Positions 50,697 to 59,100 of a DNA stretch of 64,000 bases are shown piece by piece; within the stretch, counting starts at the first letter, position 1, and each line of letters opens with the position of its first letter. This DNA comes from Oscillospiraceae bacterium. GTDB taxonomy: Bacteria; Bacillota_A; Clostridia; Oscillospirales; Oscillospiraceae. A program made the translations under genes and the position numbers. The stretch lies in assembly GCA_017459865.1 (NCBI GenBank), contig JAFUCD010000024.1:1-64000 (forward strand), in the 5' to 3' direction. The notes under the pieces were generated by a model. That model did no database searches. It was not told the origin of the DNA and saw nothing but the letters and a program-made list of their open reading frames with translations.

Positions 50697-53243
50697 TTAA
50701 CCTCGGTTCAGATCCCGGATCGCCTGTTCGATGCGCGCGTTCACGCCTGCGACCTCGGCGTGGAATTCCATCGCGGAGGTGCGCAGCACGCCCGAGCGCA
50801 GCGCTGAGAGGCGGATCAGACTGTCTGACGTGACGACGCGCACGGATTCGTTTTTGCCGATCTCGTTTGCGAGCCATTCGATGTAGGCGTCCGCGGTCTC
50901 GTTTTCCTTCGTATAGGCGACGTGGATGTTATGCCAGTCAAAGCGCTCGCCCGCGCTGCCCTTCACGCGGTAGCCGTCGAACACGACGACGAGCTCCGCC
51001 TTGGTGAATCCGGCGAAATTGCTGAGCATATCCATCAGACGTTCGCGCGCCTGAGAAAGATCCATGCGCGCGAGCGATTTCAGCTCGTCCCACGCAAAAA
51101 TCACGTTGTAGCCGTCGACGATCAAGCGCTGCTTCTTCGCGTGAAACAGCTCCGCCGGGTCCTCCGCGCTGTTCACGACCGGGGCGGAATACTGTCTGCG
51201 GCGGATGGGGCCGAACTCCCGCTGCAGGATCTCCTCCAGCTCGCGGTCGTCGAGGTCGAAGTTCCGCCGGAAGATGCGCGGCTGCGGCGGGGGAGCCTTT
51301 TCGCGCAGGTAGCCGGTGTCGAGGTGCATGTAGTCGCGTACCTGATCCCACGGGATCACGGTGCCCGCGCCGTGCGAGCAGAAGACCGAGCCCGAGGGAT
51401 TGCGCGTGTCGCGCTCCGGGTCGTAGCCGATCTCGGCGATCACGCGGTTGGCGTCCCGGCAGACGTCATAGCCGTCCACGGAGAGCACGAGCCGTCCGCG
51501 CCCGCGCGTATAGGCGGCGAGTTCGGCGGCGTAATTTTGCATCGCGGCGACGCGCACGCGCCCGGTCAGCACGCTCTCGTCGCCCTCCGGCTCCGGGCCG
51601 GAAAACGTGCCGCCCATCTGCCGGATGTCGCTGATCGCGCGTCCGACGGTCTCCGTCGGCACGGTGAGCCGGAACGCGTACTGCGGCTCTAAGAGCAGGC
51701 TCTCCGCGCGCATGAGTCCCTGCCGCACGGCGCGGTAGGTCGCCTCGCGAAAGTCGCCGCCCTCGGTGTGCTTTGCGTGCGCGCGTCCGGCGAGCAGCGT
51801 GATCTTCACGTCGGTCAGCGGCGCGCCGGTGAGCACGCCCCGGTGCGTTTTTTCGGCGAGGTGCGTCAGGATCAGCCGCTGCCAGTTGCGATCGAGCATG
51901 TCCTCGCTGCAGGCGGTCGTGAGCGTCACGCCCGTGCCGCGCGGCGCGGGCTCGATGGCAAGATGCACCTCGGCGTAGTGGCGCAGCGGCTCGAAGTGGC
52001 CCACGCCCTCCACGGGCGCTGCGACGGTCTCCTGATACACGATGCGCCCGGAGTCGATGCGCACGTCGGCGTCGTACCGGTCGAGGATGCGCCGCTGCAG
52101 GACCTCGATCTGCACCGCGCCCATGAGCTGGACGCGGATCTCTCCCGCGTCCTCATCCCAGACCAGATGCAGCAGAGGATCCTCCTCCTCCAGCTCGCGC
52201 AGCTTTCGGAACAGCCGCTGCGCGTCCATGTCGGCAGGCGGCACGATGCGATAGAACATCACCGGCTCCAGCACCGGCTGCATCGCCTCCGCCGCGTCTC
52301 CGATGCTCTGCCCGGGGTAGGTCTGTGTCAGTCCCTGCACGGCGGCGACGCCGCCCGCGGGGATCAGCTCGGTCTGTTCAAACCGCGCGCCGGAGTACAG
52401 CCGCAGCTGGGTCGCCTTTTCCGTCACGGGCTCGTCCGCGCCCTTCGGCAGATACGAGATCGCGTCCCGCACGCGCAGCGCGCCGCCCGTCACCTTCAGG
52501 CACGTCAGACGTGCGCCCTGCGCGTCATGTAAAATCTGAAACACCTGCGCGCCGAACGCCTCGCTGTATTCCGGCTGCGGCGCAAAGCGCGTGAGATCAG
52601 CAATAAAATCCTCCACGCCCGTGAGCTTCAGCCCCGAGCCGAACCAGACCGGGAATACGGTGCGCGAGGCGATCAGAGCACGCACGCGCGCGTCCGAGAG
52701 CGTTCCGTCCGCGAGATAGGCCTCCAGCGCGCCCTCGTCGAGCATGGCTGCCTGCTCTGTGCGGCTTTCCGCGTCGGAGAAATCCACGCACGCGGTGTCG
52801 AGCTTCTGCAGCTGGGCCATGATCGCTTCGCGCGGCTGCAGCGCGAGATCCATTTTCGTCACGAAGATCAGCGTCGGCACGCGGTAGCGCTTCAGCAGCC
52901 GCCAGAGCGTCTCTGTGTGCGCCTGTACGCCGTCCGTGCCCGAGATCACGAGCACCGCCGCGTCCAGCACCTGCAGCGTGCGCTCCATCTCAGCGGAGAA
53001 GTCCACGTGTCCCGGCGTGTCGAGCAGCGTCACCGCCGTGCCGTCGGAGAGCGGGAAGCGCGCCTGCTTGGAGAAGATCGTGATGCCGCGCTCGCGCTCC
53101 AGCGTGTCGGTGTCCAGATGCGCGTCGCGGTGGTCGACGCGTCCCAGCGTGCGGATCGCGCCGGAGGTATATAAGAGCGCCTCGGAAAGCGTCGTCTTTC
53201 CGGCGTCCACATGGGCAAGCACGCCCAAAATCAATTGTCGCAT
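50697..53243 (-). CDS. TetM-like translational GTPase fused to a C-terminal YacP/Rae1 NYN ribonuclease domain
   Basis: 848 residues. The GTPase domain has LGVLAHVDAGKTTLSEALLY (G1), ERGITIF (G2), LLDTPGHVDF (G3) and FVTKMDLAL (G4). EF-G-like domains II-V follow to about residue 650, as in ribosomal protection proteins of the TetM/TetO class. From about residue 697 the C-terminus is a YacP/Rae1-type NYN domain: RLIVDGYNVIFAWDELKSL, ELVVVFDGYRVKG, YTKENETADAYIEWLA and VVTSDSLIRLSALRSGVLRTSA. The acidic residues expected for metal binding (D in DGYN, D in VFDG, D in ETAD, D in TSDS) are present. Start 53243 (MRQLILGVLAH) aligns with TetM. Rae1 cleaves mRNA in the ribosomal A site, exactly where TetM-type factors bind. 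Confidence 0.9.
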   Translation of the reverse strand: MRQLILGVLAHVDAGKTTLSEALLYTSGAIRTLGRVDHRDAHLDTDTLERERGITIFSKQARFPLSDGTAVTLLDTPGHVDFSAEMERTLQVLDAAVLVISGTDGVQAHTETLWRLLKRYRVPTLIFVTKMDLALQPREAIMAQLQKLDTACVDFSDAESRTEQAAMLDEGALEAYLADGTLSDARVRALIASRTVFPVWFGSGLKLTGVEDFIADLTRFAPQPEYSEAFGAQVFQILHDAQGARLTCLKVTGGALRVRDAISYLPKGADEPVTEKATQLRLYSGARFEQTELIPAGGVAAVQGLTQTYPGQSIGDAAEAMQPVLEPVMFYRIVPPADMDAQRLFRKLRELEEEDPLLHLVWDEDAGEIRVQLMGAVQIEVLQRRILDRYDADVRIDSGRIVYQETVAAPVEGVGHFEPLRHYAEVHLAIEPAPRGTGVTLTTACSEDMLDRNWQRLILTHLAEKTHRGVLTGAPLTDVKITLLAGRAHAKHTEGGDFREATYRAVRQGLMRAESLLLEPQYAFRLTVPTETVGRAISDIRQMGGTFSGPEPEGDESVLTGRVRVAAMQNYAAELAAYTRGRGRLVLSVDGYDVCRDANRVIAEIGYDPERDTRNPSGSVFCSHGAGTVIPWDQVRDYMHLDTGYLREKAPPPQPRIFRRNFDLDDRELEEILQREFGPIRRRQYSAPVVNSAEDPAELFHAKKQRLIVDGYNVIFAWDELKSLARMDLSQARERLMDMLSNFAGFTKAELVVVFDGYRVKGSAGERFDWHNIHVAYTKENETADAYIEWLANEIGKNESVRVVTSDSLIRLSALRSGVLRTSAMEFHAEVAGVNARIEQAIRDLNRG

Positions 53244-53280
53244 ATCGCAGGATCCTAACATAAATAATTCTTAAATACAT

Positions 53281-53289
53281 ATTATATCA
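53281..53289 (-). promoter_or_regulatory. Extended -10 promoter of the GTPase-nuclease/YlmH operon
   Basis: On the minus strand the sequence TGATATAAT gives a TG-extended consensus -10 about 40 bases before the ATG at 53243. No good -35 is present, which is normal for extended -10 promoters. Confidence 0.6.
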
Positions 53290-53311
53290 GATAAGATCGA
53301 AAAAATAAATA

Positions 53312-53340
53312 GGGCGGACGCTTTGTTCGTCCGCCCCCCG
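53312..53340 (-). terminator. Terminator of spoIVB, same form as the palindromic repeat family
   Basis: GGGCGGACG and CGTCCGCCC pair around a 7-base loop. On the minus strand the tail TATTTATTTTTT follows, so it can end the spoIVB transcript. The TAGGGCGG...CCGCCCC layout matches the repeats at 141-210 and 3471-3498, suggesting a repeat recruited as terminator. Confidence 0.75.
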
Positions 53341-53345
53341 GAAAA

Positions 53346-54347
53346 TCATGCCGCGTTCTGCAGTTCACCTGCCGCGGCGAGCATCGTGTCGATGCTCACG
53401 CCATAACCCATTTTCGGGTCGTCGAGCAAAACGTGCGTCACCGCGCCGATGAGCTTTCCGTCCTGCAGGATCGGACTTCCGGACATGCCCTGGACGATAC
53501 CGCCTGTGGCGTCCAGCAGCGCCGGGTCCGTGACCTCGATGAGATATCGCGTGCAGCCGTCCTCGTGCAGGACACGCTTGAGCGACGCCTCATAATCCCG
53601 TGTGTCGCTGCCGGATACCGTCGAGCGGATCGTGACAGCGCCGGTGTGCACAGAGTCGTCCGGCGCGGTCTCGATCACGCTGCCGGACGGAACCTCGCTG
53701 CAGGTGCCGAAGATGCCGAAAACGCTGTTTTCTGCGATGTCCCCGGCTGCGGTGTTCACGTCGAAAACGCCCTGCAGCGCACCGGCCTCGTCCTTGTCCG
53801 CCAATGTGATGCCGCTGATCTCGGCCTCGTGGATCGTGCCGCCCGCCAGCGGCAGCAGAACGCCGGAGGCCTCGTCCGAGACGCCGTGCCCCAGCGCGCC
53901 GTAAGCGCCGGTATCCGGGTCATAATAGGTCACCGTGCCGATGCCGCTGATCCCGTCGCGCAGCCACAGTCCCAACTGGCGCGCACCGTCCTCTGCTTCG
54001 GCGGGCGTGACGGTGCAGGTCTTTTCGCCGCCGCCGCGCAGATACGTCACGCTCAGCTTTCCGTGGCTCTGCGCGAGCGCGTCCAGAAAATCCGTTTGCG
54101 ATGCGACGGGCTTGCCGTCGATGCCCGTGATCAGGTCGCCCGCGCGCAGTCCCGCGTCCTTTGCGGGCGTGACCGTGCCGTCGGCGGTCTGCACCTCGGT
54201 CACCTCTGAGATCAGCAGCCCGTTCGTCTGCGCCTCGATGCCGATGGCGTCACCGCCCGGGATCAGCTCCGCCGCGCCTGCGCATTGCGTGAGCAGCAGC
54301 CATGCCGCCACTGCCGCGATGGCGCGGCGAATGTCAAAATGGTGCAA
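53346..54347 (-). CDS. spoIVB: SpoIVB family (S55) sporulation serine peptidase
   Basis: A 333-residue protein with an N-terminal membrane or signal segment (AAVAAWLLLTQCAGAAEL) and a PDZ domain at about 45-115 (SEVTEVQTADGTVTPAKDAGLRAGDLITGIDG). The S55 peptidase domain follows, with the catalytic His in ALGHGVSD and the Ser in IVQGMSGSPILQDGKLIGAVTHVLLDDPKMGYG. In Bacillus it cleaves SpoIVFA to trigger sigma-K activation across the forespore membrane. The start is TTG at 54347 with an AGGGGGA site upstream; no ATG in frame fits. Its presence argues for an endospore-forming lineage. Confidence 0.93.
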   Translation of the reverse strand: MHHFDIRRAIAAVAAWLLLTQCAGAAELIPGGDAIGIEAQTNGLLISEVTEVQTADGTVTPAKDAGLRAGDLITGIDGKPVASQTDFLDALAQSHGKLSVTYLRGGGEKTCTVTPAEAEDGARQLGLWLRDGISGIGTVTYYDPDTGAYGALGHGVSDEASGVLLPLAGGTIHEAEISGITLADKDEAGALQGVFDVNTAAGDIAENSVFGIFGTCSEVPSGSVIETAPDDSVHTGAVTIRSTVSGSDTRDYEASLKRVLHEDGCTRYLIEVTDPALLDATGGIVQGMSGSPILQDGKLIGAVTHVLLDDPKMGYGVSIDTMLAAAGELQNAA

Positions 54348-54461
54348 GCTTCATTCCCCCTTTCGCATCCAGTATGACCCGGATCGGGCGGCGGCAACCG
54401 CGGCACTTTCTCTCACGATTGCCAGCGCGGACACGCCGCGTATTTTATCAGACAGTTTTCA

Positions 54462-54489
54462 TTGCAAAATATGAAAAAAATGCTATAAT
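54462..54489 (+). promoter_or_regulatory. Promoter of the tandem membrane-protein genes
   Basis: TTGCAA (54462-54467) and TATAAT (54484-54489) are spaced by 16 bases, 30 bases before the ATG at 54520. Confidence 0.65.
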
Positions 54490-54519
54490 GATTAAAAGAA
54501 CCGAAAAGGAGATGGAGTC

Positions 54520-55275
54520 ATGAATTCCGATATCAAACGATACATATCTGGCGCGCTGTTTGCATTGCTTGCTTTGCTCACGCTGATCGAGCTGTTCACG
54601 CTGTCATACAGAAGCGTTCCGACGGTGCTGATCGACCTGCTCCAGATCGTTGGTCTGCTGCTGATCGCGGTCGGTCTGTTTGCGAATGTGCGCGTGCTGA
54701 TCCCCGTGGGCGCCGGTGTGATGATCCTCTCGATGATCTATTATCTCGTGATGAACATCATGAATATGCTGCGCGGGGCAAGCCTGATGCCGGTCTATTT
54801 TATCTCGAATCTGCTGGTGATCGTTGCCTTTGCAATGGTGGCGCTGATCCCAATGAGCAAAAAGTCCGCCAAGATCCTCGGCTTTGTCGGCGCGGGCGTT
54901 TATGTGCTCCGCCTGATCCTGCTTGCGATCGTCCATCTGAACCAGTTCGGTGGGATCGGCTTTGGCTGGACGTTCTATGCGTTCACGATCTTTTTCATAG
55001 CGGCCGTCATTCTGGAGGGCCTGTATGCGGGCGATGAGGGCGCCTTTGCGCCGAAGCGCAAGGCTGTGCCCTATGCCGCGCCGGCGGGGAACCCTTACGC
55101 GTATCCGAACGTGCCGCGCCCGGGATATCCGCAGCCACAGTATGGACAGCCGCAATATCCGCCGCAGCCGAATTATGTGCAGCCGCAGTACCCGCCGCAG
55201 CCGAACTACGGCCAGCCGCAGTATCCGACGCAGCCGCAATATCCGACGCAGCCGAATGGTCCCACGGAGCCGTAA
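54520..55275 (+). CDS. Membrane protein with a Pro-Gln-Tyr repeat tail (first of a tandem pair)
   Basis: 251 residues, not recognised as a known family. There are five or so hydrophobic helices between residues 8 and 170, then a cytosolic or extracytosolic tail from about residue 175, rich in Pro, Gln, Tyr and Asn. The tail has repeated units such as YGQPQYPPQPNY and YPTQPQ. It is homologous to the next gene: both begin with a KKYI/KRYISGALFA-like segment, and both have IPMSKKSAKI/MPFSKKAAPI between helices. GGAGATGGAG precedes the ATG. Similar PQY-rich tails occur in many unrelated bacterial membrane proteins and could mediate weak self-association; the function is unknown. Confidence 0.75.
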   Translation: MNSDIKRYISGALFALLALLTLIELFTLSYRSVPTVLIDLLQIVGLLLIAVGLFANVRVLIPVGAGVMILSMIYYLVMNIMNMLRGASLMPVYFISNLLVIVAFAMVALIPMSKKSAKILGFVGAGVYVLRLILLAIVHLNQFGGIGFGWTFYAFTIFFIAAVILEGLYAGDEGAFAPKRKAVPYAAPAGNPYAYPNVPRPGYPQPQYGQPQYPPQPNYVQPQYPPQPNYGQPQYPTQPQYPTQPNGPTEP

Positions 55276-55323
55276 CGGCTTCTGACAGATCCGTAAATCA
55301 CGATACAGAGAGGAGCATCATCC

Positions 55324-56136
55324 ATGGGTTTGGATATGAAAACAAAAAAATACATTGCCGGCGGATTGTTCGCCGTGCTCACGCTGTTCGCGCTGATCAG
55401 CTTTATCCGTGATCTGCCGTTTGTGTCAGGGTATACGTATTCGTTCTCGGTCTATTTTCTGGATTTTCTTGAGCTGGCGTCCTTTGCGCTGATCACCGTC
55501 GGCATCCTGATCGGGATGGATATCCTGGTCACGGTCGGCGGCGGTCTGCAGGTGCTGATGTCGCTGTATTATATCATCAACAACTTCTCCTATATGCGCT
55601 ACAGCGTCGGCTCGGGGCTCCTGCTCGTCCTCAGCAACCTCCTGTGGCTGCTGGCGCTGGGACTGATCGCCGTCATGCCCTTCAGCAAGAAGGCGGCGCC
55701 GATCGCGGGCATCGCAGCGGCTGCGCTCGTGTTGGTGCGTATCCTTGTGATCATCATTCGGGTCGCCGCGGTAGAGGGATATCCGCTGCGGTATCTGACT
55801 TGGACCGTCTGGCCGGAGACGCTGCTGCTGATCGGCGGATCGCTCATCCTGGGCCTGTACTTCGGTGAGCGCGCCATGAAGGGCGGCGCGGCGCCTGCCA
55901 AAACGCCGTTCGGAACGCCCGCCGCCGCGCCAAACGCGTATGCGCCCGGCTATGGGGCGAATCCCTATCCGCCGCAGCCGGGCTATGGTCAGCCGCAGTA
56001 CCCGCCGCAGCCGAACTACGGTCAGCCGCAGTATCCGCCGCAGCCGACCTATCCGCAGGCGCAGTATCCCGCGCAGCCGACCGATCCGCAGGCGCAGTAC
56101 CCTGTGCAGCCGACCGATCCGAACAATGCCCCGTGA
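55324..56136 (+). CDS. Membrane protein with a Pro-Gln-Tyr repeat tail (second of a tandem pair)
   Basis: 270 residues, a paralogue of the preceding protein, 48 bases downstream with its own GAGAGGAG site. Hydrophobic helices span about residues 10-180. The tail from about residue 195 contains near-identical units (YGQPQYPPQPNYGQPQYPPQ, then YPQAQYPAQPTDPQ repeats). The tails of the two proteins are more alike than the membrane parts, which suggests recent repeat expansion or gene conversion. A terminator follows. Function unknown. Confidence 0.75.
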   Translation: MGLDMKTKKYIAGGLFAVLTLFALISFIRDLPFVSGYTYSFSVYFLDFLELASFALITVGILIGMDILVTVGGGLQVLMSLYYIINNFSYMRYSVGSGLLLVLSNLLWLLALGLIAVMPFSKKAAPIAGIAAAALVLVRILVIIIRVAAVEGYPLRYLTWTVWPETLLLIGGSLILGLYFGERAMKGGAAPAKTPFGTPAAAPNAYAPGYGANPYPPQPGYGQPQYPPQPNYGQPQYPPQPTYPQAQYPAQPTDPQAQYPVQPTDPNNAP

Positions 56137-56157
56137 TCATGTTCGATCACAGATAAA

Positions 56158-56192
56158 AATCGCTCTCCGTGTTGATTCGCGGAGAGCGATTT
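56158..56192. terminator. Bidirectional terminator between convergent membrane-protein genes
   Basis: AATCGCTCTCCG pairs with CGGAGAGCGATT around a 10-base loop, followed by TTTTTT on the plus strand and by a T-rich stretch on the minus strand. Confidence 0.85.
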
Positions 56193-56194
56193 TT

Positions 56195-59100
56195 TCAGCT
56201 TTTGCGCAGCGTCAGAGCGCCGAAGGCAAGTGCTGCGAGCAGCACCAGCGCGGCTGCGAAAAGGAGCGGCGCGTTTTTTGGCGCGTTGAGGAGTGCGGCT
56301 GCGAGCGCGGGCGGCAGCGTCGCCGTGAGCAGCGCCAGCCCTCCGTGCTTCCCGCGCAGCGTCAGCACCGTCGCGACGAGCGCCATGAGTCCGGAGAGCA
56401 TGAGCAGGACGCACTGCATCGTCCGGGTCCGCGCGTCTGTGTCGGCGGTCTCCTGCGCGGCGGTGACCTCCTGCCTCGCGGCGGCGATGACGGCGGCGTT
56501 CGAGGCGTTCTTGCCCGCGCGGGCGGAGATGCGCTGCTCCTGCATCAGCCGATCCATACCGGCGCGCAGGTGTGCCTCGTCGTCTGCGTATTCCTCCAGC
56601 GCCTTGAGATCGTCTGAGAGCGCCTCGCGGTTGCGGTCGAGCGTTTCGCGGCCTGCCTCGAGCTCGTCCTTCGCGGCGTCGAGCTGCGCCTTGCCGGTGT
56701 CGAGCTGCGTTTTTCCGGCGCTGAGCTCCTGCTCGCCGGCAGCGATCTGGACCGCGGCGGCGTCGAGCTTTGCCTGCCCTTCGGCGAGCTGCTGCTCCGC
56801 CTCGCGCAGCTGCTGCTCGCCGGCGGCGATCTGTGCCGCGCCGTCAGAGAGCTTTTGCTGTCCCTCCTGATACTGCTGGACGAGAGAGGCGAGAGAATAG
56901 CCGGAGGCGATAAGCTGCGACTCGAACGCGTAGCGCTGCGCGCTCACGATGGGCGCGAGCCGGGCAGCCTGCGCTGCGTCGCCGCTTGCTACAGCGGCGT
57001 CATACTGCGCCTGCATGTTCTGATAGCTCTGATACAGCGGATAGATCAGGTCGTAGATCGGCTTGACCTGCTGCAGCTGCTGCTCGCCGACGGCATACTC
57101 CGCCTTGGCTGCCTCGAGCTGCTTCTGCCCCTCGGCATAGGCGGCGCGGCCTGCCTCAAGCTGTCTTTGCCCCTCGGCGTACTGCGCCTTGGCGTCGCTC
57201 AGCTGCTTGGAGCCGGTCTGATACTGCGCCTCGCCGTCAGCAAGCTGCGCTTCGCCCTCTGCGATCTGCGCCTCGCCCTCGGCGAGTTTTTGCGAGCCCA
57301 CGGCGTCGGTCATGGCGTGCTCGGCAAACTGCAGCGCCGTGTCGTCGTATGCCTTCAGTCCGGCGTCCAGCCGGTCGGCGATCTCGGAGAGCGTGTCGAG
57401 CTCCTCTGTGATCGCTGCCGTGCGCGCGACGGCGGCGTTGTGGTCGCGGTTCGTGCGCGCGATGCCGATCGGCGCCGCGGTGAGCGCGAGGAGCCCCGCG
57501 AGCGTGAGCACGATCGCGGCGGCACGGCGGCGTCTGAGCCGATAGCGCGGTGAGGCCTCCGCCTTCGGCAGCGCCGTCTGCTCCACAAAGCCCTCGCCGA
57601 ACAGCAGCAGCTGCGGCAGCACGAACATCACCAGCACCAGCGTAATGATCGTGCCGGTGCCGACATAGCGTCCGATGCCCGCGATGATCGGCTCGGAGAC
57701 CATGTATCCGATCAGCAGCCCCGCCACGACCATCATCGTGCCGGAGGTGATCACGGTGGGGAACGCGAGATTCATCGTCTCGATGATCGCCTGCCGCGGC
57801 GTCATCGTCTCGCGCAGCTGGCGATAGCGCGAGGAGATCACGATGGCATAGTCGATGTTCGCGCCCATCTGGATCGCCGTCACGATCAGATAGCAGAAGA
57901 AGAACACATGGCTCCCGGCGAGCTTTGTGAACGCGAAATTCAGACAGATGCTGCCCTGGATCACCAGGATCAGCAGCACCGGCATCCCGACCGAGCGGAA
58001 CGTCAGCAGCAGGATGATCGTCACAAGCAGCATCGACAGCAGCGTGACCACCAGATTGTCCTGCTCGAACGAGCGCTGGAAATCATAGGAGTTCGTGCTC
58101 TCGCCGACGGTCACGATCTCGTCCGCTGGATAGTATTGCTCCGCGATCACGTGCACGCGGTCGAGGAACGCAAAGGTCTCCTTGCCCTCGATCGGTACGC
58201 CGAGCGTGAGCAGCATGCGGCTGTAGCGCTTGCCCTGCAGCTGCTCGCGCGCAAACGCGAGCTGGCTGTAAAGCTCGTCGATCATCGCCTTCTGCGTCTC
58301 GTCGATCGGCAGATCGCCGCCCTCGGCGCGGTCGTGCAGGAACAGGAAAATATCAACGAGCGGCGCGCGGTAGGTCTCGGGCGACTCCGTCACCGCCGCC
58401 TGCTCGCCGTTCGCGCCCGCGTAGTAGGCGAAGAGCGCCTGCGCGGTCGTCTCGTCCATTTGGGCGAGCGCAGCGAAGTCCGCCGCCGTGACCATGTCGC
58501 CGAGCCTGTAGCCCTCCATCGCGTCGATGGAGGCGAGCCCCAGCGTACTCTTGACCTCGTCGCATGCGGCAAGCTCCTCCAGCAGCGCCTGCTCCGAGGG
58601 GTAGTCTCCGCTCGGCACGATCACGGCGAGCGTGTTGCTCTCGCCGAAGCGCTCATGGATCGCCGCCGCCTGCAGCTGTGCCTCGTTCTTGCGCGGCGCG
58701 GAGAGGAACGCCTCGCTGTAGGCGAAATTCGTATGGCGATAGATCGCGAACGCGCCGATGAACACAGCCACGAACACGATCGGCACCACGAACCGCGTGC
58801 GGTAGGCAAGCTTGCCGACGAACGGGATCTTCGGCACGAAATTGCGGTGCCGCGTGCGGTCCATCAGCTTGCCGAACGCGACCAGCAGCGCCGGCATGAA
58901 CAGGAACACCGACAGCAGACTGCACACGATCGCCTTGATGAGCACGAAGCCGAGATCCGCGCCGAGGCGGAACTTCATGAACGTCATCGCCGTGAGACCC
59001 GCGATCGTCGTCAGACTGCTCGAGAGGATCTCCGGGATCGACTTTGCCAGCGCCGCCTCGACCGCCGGACGCACGATCAGGCTTGCGTGCTCTTCCTTAT

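Noticed and set aside
50697..53243. Calling the TetM-like gene a tetracycline resistance gene
   Set aside because: The C-terminal YacP/Rae1 domain, the chromosomal operon with a YlmH-like gene, and the unremarkable base composition argue for a housekeeping ribosome factor. Resistance is not supported by sequence alone.
55130..56110. Regular short DNA repeats that could be mistaken for a CRISPR array
   Set aside because: They are in frame, encode Pro-Gln-Tyr protein repeats, and lack unique spacers of constant length. No cas genes are present.
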